Shown piece after piece: positions 54,755 to 64,000 of a DNA stretch of 64,000 nt; the stretch's first letter is position 1; each line of letters starts with the position of its first letter. Source of the stretch: Primulina eburnea (Eukaryota; Streptophyta; Magnoliopsida; Lamiales; Gesneriaceae); contig NW_027331277.1 in the NCBI RefSeq assembly GCF_022965805.1, positions 1 through 64,000 on the forward strand. Direction: 5' to 3'. The notes beneath the pieces were generated by a model. It was not told where the DNA came from and ran no database searches. It worked only from the letters and a program-made list of their open reading frames with translations. The position numbers were made by a program, and so were the translations under genes.

Positions 54755-55723
54755 CAACAGGTACAAACAAACATCTCTTAAATTAACTTAAAGTCATTGT
54801 TCAACATAAGTAACATCCTTAATAGCCTTGGCAGCAACTCTGCTCCATTGCCCACCTTAAGAAGGTCACACCTTCCTTAAGCTTCCTACTCTTCCCATCA
54901 CCTGTAACCCATTACAGAGATGTGAGTCACAACGGTATCTAATACCCAAGAAGTGAGTTAATTAAAATGTTTACTTAAATTTAGAACATACCGTTTCCAG
55001 AACACTTCTGGGCAAGATATTCTTTGCAATTACCCTCCAATGTCCAGGCTTCTTGCAGTGATGACATACATCATTAGTCTTGTCAGCCTTAACTGGTCTG
55101 GCTCCTCAACAGGGTTCGGAGATGTGCCTCAACAAGGGCACGTTCTTCTCGGGACGTTGGAAAGAACTCTTCTTTCCCTTCCCATGTGGATCAATCTTCG
55201 TACCAGATGAAAGAACCCACATAAACCAACTTCTCTTTCTTGATGGTGGATTCAACGTGACAAGCATGTTCACCAACTCCTCAAGTGTCGGTTCCATCTT
55301 GTTCATGTTGAAGTTCACCACAAAAGGATCAAATGAGCTAGGCAGTGATAACAGCAACACGTCGGTGGTCAACTCCGAAGGCAAGATCAGATCCTGCCAA
55401 CACTTGTCCACGAGCCCGATCACCTTTAGGCCATGCTCATGGACCGAGGTCCCTCTCGCATGCGCAAAGTGATCAGCTCCTTGACGGTAGCATGCCTAAG
55501 AGGACCTTTTGCTCTCCAAAGAGCTCTTTGAGATGCAAATGAATGTAAGCAGCACTCTTTGCACCCTCAAAACGCCCTGTAGCTCATCGTTCATAGAAGT
55601 CAGCATATAACACCTGGCTATCAAGTCATGGTCACACCATTCCTTGTAAGCCTGCAATTCCTCAGGATTGCAGTCAGTCGGAGCCTCAACGGGGGGCGAC
55701 TGAGTTAGTGTATATGTTACCCT
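54755..55723 (-). pseudogene. gag: Third copia copy: protease remnant and gag (A-like), broken
   Basis: Starts at CAACAGGTACAAAC, equal to about 43950 of copy A, and runs colinear to the same gag/LTR junction (YTLTQSPP codons, then TGAAAGCGG). Many one-base losses break the gag into short frames (55106-55423, 55496 onward). The zinc-knuckle region is at about 54995-55080. Confidence 0.8.
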
Positions 55724-57850
55724 TGAAAGCGGACCGGTTCGGTGGCCGGAAACGCAACGGAAGCAAAATTCGAAAATTTTGAGGCATATTTTCGGCCACC
55801 CCATTAAAAATCTTGTGTAATATTTACAAAACAACATTCATAGGATGTTAAGAAATGTACCTATCAACTTTAAAAGTTGATTGTGGCTCCAACTTTGTTG
55901 ACTAGCAACAAAGCTCTTGAATGGAAGATGAATCTACAAGCTCTCCTCCAATCCTTGAAACTTTCCTTCAAAAGGCCCACCACCAACTAGGTAATCCCCT
56001 CACAATTTGCACTAGAAATATTTGAGAATTATCAAAGAGAAGTGAGTATTCTCCAACAATTGAAGAACACAAAATGGAAGAAAAATTGGAGAGAGATTGG
56101 AGAGGGAGATTTCGGCCATGTATGTTGAGAATGAGGGAGGAGAGTCTAGTCTTGGGGTTGCAAAAGTTGATACAAAAAGTTGCATGCCACCATTATTTAA
56201 TCAAAGTATTCCCCAACTCTTCACCTCCCATGCATGCATATATATAGTTTTTAATCAAATTAAAAACTTTGGACTAATTTAATTATCTCAAACATATTTG
56301 AGACTAATTAAACATTACTTGAATTTACCCAAGTCCCACTAGTTTAAATAATCATTTTAATGAGCTCTACAAGACTCAATATTATTTAATTAATCCAACA
56401 CTTGAATTAATTTAATTATTTGGGCTCTACTAGGCCCACTAGTGTTTAATTAATTCAACACTTGAATTAATTTAATTTAGTCCATAATAATGTTTATGAA
56501 AATCACAATTTTCAAAAACATTAGTCACTTGGCCAAATTTTAATCTAGGAACACTTCCATAAATTAAAATTTACATTTCTCTCATAGAAGTCATACTTCT
56601 ATTTTTCTTTACACTTATAAACTCATTTATAAGTTGTTCAACACATTGAACTATTTTCTCCTTTATAGAAGTCATACTTCTAATTTTCCTTACGCTTATA
56701 AACTCCTTTATAAGCCGTTCAACACATTGAACTATTTTTACTTCTCATCGGGATTTACAAAGCTAGTACTTGTGTGGCCCTCAATGGTTCATTGATACAA
56801 CTAGCCGTGGGTTCACATCTCCATGTGATTCGGACTAAACATGTCCTTATTCGAGCATACCCCAATTGCTCCATTCTTACTTATCAACCCTTGATAGCAA
56901 GAACGTCAGAACTCAAGTCTGATAGTACCCAACCAATCACGTTAAACGCCTAGCAGCATCGCTTACGTGATTCCCTAGGTATCACATGATAGTGCCTGCA
57001 AGAACCATTCAATTATGGTTAGCGTACAGTACGGTCCCTTCAACTCATATATCCCGATCGATTCGACAACCATTGGTTTATCGAGAGTTGTCAATGAATC
57101 GATACTATGTGTCATGTCGTAGTTGCATCGATGGTGTAATCTATGAAACACCTTTCATAATTACAACCATACTCTGGCCAGAGATTTCAACCTACATACA
57201 CATGATTACACATAGGATATCCATACCCGAAGGTAAGCGGTGAATCCCGACTACAATGCATCGACTCCTATGTGTTTCGACAGAACACCCAACCTTGCCA
57301 CCTGATGACCCCATGAGAGTCGGTAAACAAGTCAAAGTGTAATTCTAGCACATAGAGTCTCAATGTTGTCCCGGGTCATAAGGACTAATTCTGTACAACC
57401 ATAAACCAGGACTTTTCCACTCGATAAGTGAGAACCACTTGGAAAGTCCTTTTATGGAGGGTTGTTCAGTGCACTCTACAAGGAGCACCTATCTGCATGT
57501 TCGGACATCACAATGTCCCCTACCAATGAAACATGGTACTCACATCGCAGATACTAGTCTCTAACTCGAGCGGCCTATATCCTTCTTAGTGGCGGCTGAA
57601 TCGACTAGGAACCGTTTAGAATATACAGTATTACAAATATGAGTTTCATGATACTCATCATATGAGCATCTCATATTCTTTCTACTATTTGTATATTCAA
57701 GGGCTTTATCTATGCAGCTAGCATGGGTATACAGATAAAGATTTGCCAAAATAATAATTCAAATATTATTAAAATAAAGACTTGCTTATTCATAGAGTTT
57801 CATTGTGAACACTCGGCCAACACTTGGCTCGACGGGCACCTACTCTAACA
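55724..57850 (-). repeat. Copia LTR D
   Basis: 2127 bp, TGAAAGCGGACC to ACTCTAACA. Its first 280 bp or so follow LTR B (GGCCGGAAACGC, TTGACTAGCAACAAAG); from about 56010 on it follows LTR A (GAAATATTTGAG, GTGAGTATTCTCC). It is a mosaic of the two LTR types. Confidence 0.88.
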
Positions 57851-60228
57851 ATCTCCCACTTGCACTAGAGCCAACTACCCATATGCTTAAAACCCATTGA
57901 TTCGCGATGCTTGTCGAATAATGGTCCAGGTAAAGGCTTAGCTAGTGGATCAACAACATAATCTGCGGAGCCGACTTTGTCAATAGACACTACTCTCATT
58001 CCACAATCTCTTCGAGGATGTGGTACTTTCTCAATACGAGTTTGGATTTCTGATGAGACCTTGGCTCCTTTGCTTGAGCTATAGCTCCCGTGTTGTCACA
58101 CAACACCGGGATAGGAGCAATTCATTAGGAATGACGTCCAACTCTTGGACGAAATTCCTTATCCAAACAGCCTCTCTTGCTGCATCTGATGCAGCAATGT
58201 ATTCGGCCTCTGTGCTGGAATCCGTATTATTGACTTACTTGGAACTCTTCCAAGAGACAGCAGCACCGTTGAGCAAGAATACCAAACTAGAGGTTGACTT
58301 CGAGTTATCGATATCCGCTTGAAGCTAGAGTCGGTATAGCTTCCAATTTCAGTTCTCTACCCCCATAGACCAAGAACAAACTTATTGATCCTTCTCAACA
58401 ACTTGAGGATGTCTTTCACAGCTTCTAGTTGTGGAAGACCGGGGTTCTATTGATATCTTTTCACTGCACATAGTGAAAACGCCATGTCAGGACGTGTAGA
58501 TATCATCCCATACATGATGTTTACGAATTGCCGAAGCATACGGAATGCGTGTCATCGTCACTATCTCTGCATCAGTCTCAGGAGACAGACTTTGGGTAGG
58601 GACACGCCATGACACATTGGTAATGTCCTCTCAAGGACGCATCCATCGAGAACCGCTTCACGATGGTATCATGTATGTGGACTGGGTGAGACCAAGCCAT
58701 CTTTTCGATCTATCTCAATATATCTGTATCCCAATACAAAAGATGCTTCACCCAAGTCCTGCATCGAGAACTACTCGCTAAACCATATCTTAGTTGATTG
58801 CATACATTCCCACATCATTCCCAATGAGTAGAATGTTATCACATATATCACCAGAATGTCACAACACTCCCACTGACCTTCTTATACACATAGGGTCCCT
58901 CATGATTCTTAGTAAATCAAACTCTTTGATTGTACTATCGAATCTAAGGTTCCACTCTTGATGCCTGCTTTAGATCATAAATAGATCTCTGAAGTTTACA
59001 TACCATATGCTCACTTCCGATAGATGTAACCCTTCAGGTTGAGACATGTAAATCACTTCTTCTTTAAAATCCCCATTAAGAAAGACTGTCTTAACATCCA
59101 TCTGCCATATCTCATAGTCATACCATGCAGCTATGGCTAGCAAAAATCCTATGGACTTGAACATTACGACCGGAAAAAGGTTTCCTCAAAGTCACTCCTT
59201 GTCTTGAGTACATCCTTTTGCCACCAATCGCGCCTTGAAAGTCAATACCTTCCCATCCGCCCCAAGTCCCTATGGAACAGTTCCCTCAGGTGGATCCACA
59301 AGATCCTACACTTGGTTCGAATGCATGGAATTCATCTCAGATTCCATTGCTTCAAGCCACTTGGATGAATCGGCATCCGATAACGCTTCCTTGAAGGTCC
59401 TTGGATCACATCCATGGTTAGGCTCATCATGGCCCTCTTCAAGAAGCTGACCATACCTCATAGTGGTCTCGAGACTTTCTCGTATCTGCTAGGAGCTTGT
59501 TCTCTCCTCTCTTGGCTCATCGGGGTGGTGTTCTATAATTGTGGGTTTCTCTCGAACCTCTTCGAGTTCTATCATCTCCCCTTTTCCTATCCAATAGAAA
59601 ATCCTTTTCCCAAAAGGTTGCATTCCTAGAAACAAACCTTTTGTTTCTTGGGGATGATAGAAAATGATATCAACTTAATTCCTTGGATATCCCACAAAGT
59701 AACATAAAATGGATCAACAATCCAATTTATCTCCCACTACCTCTTCACATAAGCAGGGCTCTCCCCATATTCTACGATAAGAATATTTGGGAGGCTTACC
59801 CATCCATATCTCATATGGTATCTGCCTTTGAATGGACATTTAGTAGAATATCTTTTACTTTTAAGTTATAGAGATCGTTTTTCAAGTTCTCAAGTACCAA
59901 TTAAACATTCATTCTTTAAATGTTGCGAAACACCTTTGCTAAATAAACAGAATATCCATTTTTATCACAATAGAAATGGAAGCAATGTTTTACATCAACA
60001 CAGGTACAAACAAAACATCTCTTAAAATTACTTAAAGTCATTGTTCAACAATAAGTAAAACATCCTTAATAGCCTTGGCAGCAACTCTTGCTCCATTGCC
60101 CTCCTTAAGAAGGTCACACCTTCCTTAAGCTTCCTACTTCTTCCCATCACCTGTAACCCATTACAGAGATGTGAGTCACAACTGGTATCTAATACCCAAG
60201 AAGTAGAGTTAATTAAATGTTTACTTAA
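57851..60228 (-). pseudogene. pol: Third copia copy: pol remnants
   Basis: Colinear with A and B internals: polypurine tract at 57851-57863, RNase H about 57865-58360, RT about 58420-59165 (WYDYEIWQMDVKTVFLNGDF at 59164-58970), RT entry and integrase remnant about 59235-59870, protease remnant to 60228. A-like at diagnostic sites (GTTATCACATATATCACC and TTACTTGGAACTC). Numerous single-base indels leave no long frame. It lacks the integrase core like the others. Confidence 0.8.
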
Positions 60229-61082
60229 TATTTAGAACATACCGTTTCCAGAACACTTCTGGGCAAGATATTCTTTGCAATTACCTCCTCCAATGTCCAG
60301 GCTTCTTGCAGTGATGACATACATCATTAGGTCTTGTCAGCCTTAACTGGTCGGGCTGCCTCAACAGGGTTCGGAGATTGCCTCAACAAGGGCAACGTTC
60401 TTCTCGGGACGTTGGAAAGAACTCTTCTTTCCCTTCCCATGTGGATCAATCTTCGTACCAGATGAAGAACCCACATAAGAACCAACTTCTCTTTCTTGAT
60501 GGTGATTCAACGTGACAAGCATGTTCACCAACTCTCAGTGTCGGTTCCATCTTGTTCATGTTGAAGTTCACCACAAAAGGATCAATGAGCTAGGCAGTTA
60601 TAACAGCAACATGTCGGTGGTCAACTCCGAAGGCAGGATCAGATCCATGCCAACGAGCTTTCACGAGCCCGATCACCTTTAGGCCATGCTCATGGACCGA
60701 GGTCCCCTCTCGCATGCGCAAAGTGATCAGCTCCTTGACGGTAGCATGCCTAAGAGGACGCGTTTGCCTCCAAAGAGCTCTTTGAGATGCAAATGAATGT
60801 CAGCAGCACTCTTTGCACCCTCAAAACGCCTCTGTAGCTCATCGTTCATAGAAGTCAGCATATACACCTGGCTATCAAGTCATGGTCACACCATTCCTTG
60901 TAAGCCTGCAATTCCTCAGGATTGCAGTCAGTCGGAGCCTCAACAGGGGGCGACTGAGTTAGTGTATATTTACCCTTTCCGATTTAAGACTATTTTCAAA
61001 TTTCTTAGCCAAGTGAGGTAATTAGGTCCAGTTAATATGTTTTGTCGAGTATTATAGATATCGAATTGCGCATCGAAGACAT
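60229..61082 (-). pseudogene. gag: Third copia copy: gag with frameshifts
   Basis: Equivalent to 49471-50331, start codon at 61080-61082. Several one-base indels (near 60270, 60330, 60395, 60505, 60535, 60660 and 60865) destroy the frame. The part near the start is B-like, so the A-like to B-like switch lies in the 60.5-60.6 kb area. Confidence 0.8.
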
Positions 61083-61603
61083 TGTCGATTTGTACTGAAA
61101 AGTAAAACAGATAAATGTTGATGACTATTTAAAATATTTGGTAAGATATAAAGTATGGACTTTTACTTCATAAATATTTGCTCCCACTGTTTTGACATCT
61201 TTCACTACCCTCTAGGTGAAAACGGGAAACTCCTTTCCTCAGTAGGTACGTAAGGTCCAATTAGCGAATTGTGATCCCGAATAATATCAGCCAATCACAA
61301 TTCCTAAAAGGTAGTTTCCAATTGCATCACAATGCAACCCTCTACGTAAACTTTTGTCTCACGTTTGATTAGGACCCAATAATATGACGTCGTTCATCTT
61401 TACGTGTCAAGCCTAACCCTTCGATTTGAACCTTAATGGACGGTCGCCATGAGTTCCCTCAATAATATGAGCCGAAATCATGGGATTTCCACGTAGTTCA
61501 CATCACTATGTCAATGGATGTCACAGCTTTCCGGCACCCAGGGCCCCCCCAATAATATGAGCCGAGCCCCAGTACGGGTAGCGTCTCATGCACCCATTTC
61601 GAT
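61083..61603 (-). other. Partial copia leader
   Basis: Matches 50332 to about 50850 of element B, including the AATAATATGA-type motif series, then jumps within ACCCATTTCGATCTGC to RNase H sequence. Confidence 0.8.
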
Positions 61604-62616
61604 CTGCATCTGATGCAGCAATGTATTCGGCCTCTGTGCTGGAATCCGTAATATTGTCTTGCTTGGAACTCTTCCAAGAGACAGCAGCACCGTTGAGCAT
61701 GAATACGAAACTAGAGGTTGACTTCGAGTTATCGATATCGCTTTGGAAGCTAGAGTCGGTATAGCCTTCCAATTTCAGTTCTCTACCCCATAGACCAAGA
61801 ACACTTATTGGTCCTTCTCACAACTTGAGGATGTCTTTCACAGCTTCTAGTTGTGGAAGACCGGGGTTCGATTGATATCTTTTCACTACACATAGTGAAA
61901 ACGCCACGTCAGGACGTGTAGATATCATCCCATACATGATGTTACGAATTGCCGAAGCATACGGAATGCGTGTCATCGTCACTATCTCTGCATCAGTCTC
62001 AGGAGACAGACTTGGATAGGGACACGCCATGACACATTGGTAGATGTCCTCTCAAGGACGCATCCATCGAGAACCGCTTCACGATGGTATCATGTATGTG
62101 GACTGGGTGAGACCAAGCCATCTTTTCGATCTATCTCAATAGATATGTATCCCAATACAAAAGATGCTTCACCCAAGTCCTGCATCGAGAACTTACTCGC
62201 TAACCATATCTCAGCTGATTGCAACATTCCTACATCATTCCCAATGAGTAGAATGTCATCAACATATAACACCAGGAATGTCACAACACTCCCACTGACC
62301 TTCTTATACACATAGGGTCCCTCATGATTCTTAGTAAATCAAACTCTTTGATTGTACTATCGAATCTAAGGTTCCAACTCCTTGATGCCTGCTTTAGATC
62401 ATAAATAGATCTCTGAAGTTTACATACCATATGCTCACTTCCGATAGATGTAAACCCTTCAGGTTGAGACATGTAAATCACTTTCTTAAAATCCCCATTA
62501 AGAAAGACTGTCTTAACATCCATCTGCCATATCTCATAGTCATACCATGCAGCTATGGCTAGCAAATCCTTATGGACTTGAACATTACGACTGGGAAAAG
62601 GTTTCCTCAAAGTCAA
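61604..62616 (-). pseudogene. pol: Fourth copia copy: RNase H (partial) and RT
   Basis: The RNase H C-terminal half is missing: the frame 61772-61521 keeps [11 protein letters not shown] to [12 protein letters not shown] and then reads into leader sequence. RT pieces are 62030-61818, 62311-62090 (YVDD intact) and 62616-62281, in the same three frames as copy B, with one extra indel near 62566. Confidence 0.82.
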
Positions 62617-63655
62617 CTCCTTGTCTTTGAGTACATCCTTTTGCCACCAATCGCGCCTTGAAAGTCAATACCTTCCCATCCGCCCCAAGTCCCTATGGGA
62701 ACAGTTCCCACAGGTGGATCCACAAGATCCTACACTTGGTTCGAATGCATGGAATTCATCTCAGATTCCATTTCTTCAAGTCACTTGGATGAATTGGCAT
62801 CAGATAACGCTTCCTTGAAGGTCCATGGATCACATCCATGGTTAGGCTCATCATGGCCTTCTTCAAGAAGCTGACCATACCTCATAGGTGGTCTCGAGAC
62901 TTTCTCTTATCTGCTAGGAGCTTGTATCTCCTCTCTTGGCTCATCGGGTGTGGGTTCTATAATTGTGGGTTTCTCTCGAACTCCTTCGAGTTCTATCATC
63001 TGCCTTTTTCTATCCAATAGAAAATCCTTTTCCCAAAAAGGTTGCATTCCTAGAAACAAACACTTTTGTTTCTTGGGGATGATAGAAATGATATCCAACT
63101 TAATTCCTTGGATATCCCACAAAGTAACATAAAATGGATCAACAATCCAATTTATCTCCCACTACCTCCTTCACATAAGCAGGGCTCCCCATATTCTAAG
63201 ATAAGAATATTTGGGAGGCTTACCCATCCATATCTCATATGGTATCTGCCTTTGAATGGACATTTAGTAGAATATCTTTTACTTTTAAGTTATAGAGATC
63301 GTTTTCAAGTTCTCAAGTACCAATTAAACATTCATTCTTGTAAATGTTGCAAACACCTTTGCTAAATAAACAAGAATATCCATTTTTATCACAATAGAAA
63401 TGGAAACAATGTTTTACATCAAACAGGTACAAACAAAACATCTCTTAAAATTAACTTAAAGTCATTGTTCAACAATAAGTAAACATCCTTAATAGCCTTG
63501 GCAGCAACTCTTGCTCCATTGTCCATCCTCAAGAAGGTCACACCTTCCTTAGGCTTCCTACTTCTTCCCATCACCTGTAACCCATTACAGAGATGTGAGT
63601 CACAACTGGTATCTAATACCCAAGAAGTAGAGTTAATTAAAATGTTTACTTAAAT
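62617..63655 (-). pseudogene. pol: Fourth copia copy: integrase and protease remnants
   Basis: Same content as 48435-49470, including MWDIQGIKLDIISIIPKKQKCLFLG at 63122-62907. The integrase core is missing, as in the other copies. Confidence 0.7.
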
Positions 63656-64000
63656 TTAGAACATACCGTTTCCAGAACACTTCTGGGCAAGATATTCTTT
63701 GCAATTACGCCTCCAATGTCCAGGCTTCTTGCAGTGATGACATACATCATTAGTCTTGTCAGCCTTAACTGGTCTGGCTGCCTCAACAGGGTTCGGAGAT
63801 TGCCTCAACAAGGGCACGTTCTTCTCGGGACGTTGGAAAGAACTCTTCTTTCCCTTCCCATGTGGATCAATCTTCGTACCAGATGAAGAACCCACATAAA
63901 GAACCAACTTCTCTTTCTTGATGGTGGATTCAAACGTAACAAGCATGTTCACCAACTCCTCAAGGGTTGGTTCCATCTTGTTCATGTTGAAATTCACCAC
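63656..64000 (-). CDS. gag: Fourth copia copy: gag C-terminal part (runs off the window)
   Basis: 114 residues identical in reading to the end of gag B: NFNMNKMEPTLEELVNMLVTFE, a basic linker, zinc knuckle CHHCKKPGHWRRNC and LAQKCSGNGMF. The N-terminus lies beyond position 64000; the frame is open to the edge. Confidence 0.88.
   Translation of the reverse strand: MVNFNMNKMEPTLEELVNMLVTFESTIKKEKLVLYVGSSSGTKIDPHGKGKKSSFQRPEKNVPLLRQSPNPVEAARPVKADKTNDVCHHCKKPGHWRRNCKEYLAQKCSGNGMF

Larger units (their letters stand above)
61604..64000 (-). mobile_element. Fourth copia fragment (near-duplicate of 47417-49815)
   Basis: Colinear with element B at offsets 14185-14187 from mid RNase H to gag, with almost no substitutions and a few one-base indels (for example near 62566 and 63008). 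It starts without an LTR at a breakpoint in RNase H and runs off the window. Confidence 0.88.

Noticed and set aside
54147..54770. 207-codon Pro/Ser-rich minus-strand frame as a gene
   Set aside because: Overlapping frames exist in all three phases because the strand is poor in A; no domain, and likely filler or artefact.

Overview
The window looks like flowering-plant nuclear heterochromatin. I see no host protein gene, no rRNA or tRNA gene and no CRISPR. Almost every base belongs to LTR retrotransposons or to a satellite made from one of them. Initiator-tRNA-Met-type primer binding sites, the Ty3/gypsy and Ty1/copia domain orders and kilobase LTRs point to an angiosperm; the species cannot be named from this.

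Layout. (1) 1-6807, 23199-25140 and 34648-39655 are three pieces of a tandem array with a 361-365 bp monomer: 35 complete units plus partial ones. The monomer is the integrase core of the Ty3/gypsy element lying at 25141-34647. (2) 6808-23193 is a young Tekay/Del-like Ty3/gypsy element (minus strand, 1852-bp LTRs, TSD TAGAT) inserted in one monomer. Its 5' LTR carries a second Tekay-like element at 14012-21798 (minus strand, TSD CCATG). (3) 25141-34647 is the source-type Ty3/gypsy element (plus strand), with its 5' end missing and its 3' LTR present. Its integrase is split by a 4.8-kb non-autonomous relative at 28078-32858 (869-bp LTRs, TSD CTTCC), which keeps a shortened gag but no polymerase. 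(4) 39656-64000 is a pile of Ty1/copia copies, all minus strand, with LTRs of about 2.1 kb, a very long leader and no integrase core. They form LTR-internal-LTR-internal runs with duplicated junctions. A purine-rich 1.4-kb island of unknown origin (53354-54754) and a stretch of indel-rich consensus (about 52.1-61.6 kb) lie among them.

Order of events, from the nesting: the integrase fragment was amplified and then duplicated in multi-unit blocks; a related gypsy element landed in or beside the array; the non-autonomous element hit its integrase; separately Tekay element 1 entered the array and Tekay element 2 entered its LTR. 

Two signals stand out. One is the integrase-derived satellite with higher-order structure. 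The other is a shared architecture in the LTRs of all four gypsy-type families: GC-rich boxes arranged as pairs 23-24 bp apart (modules of 35-37 bp), 110-430 bp from the start of U3 and just upstream of a TATA-like element. In two of the families the box itself is the same sequence.
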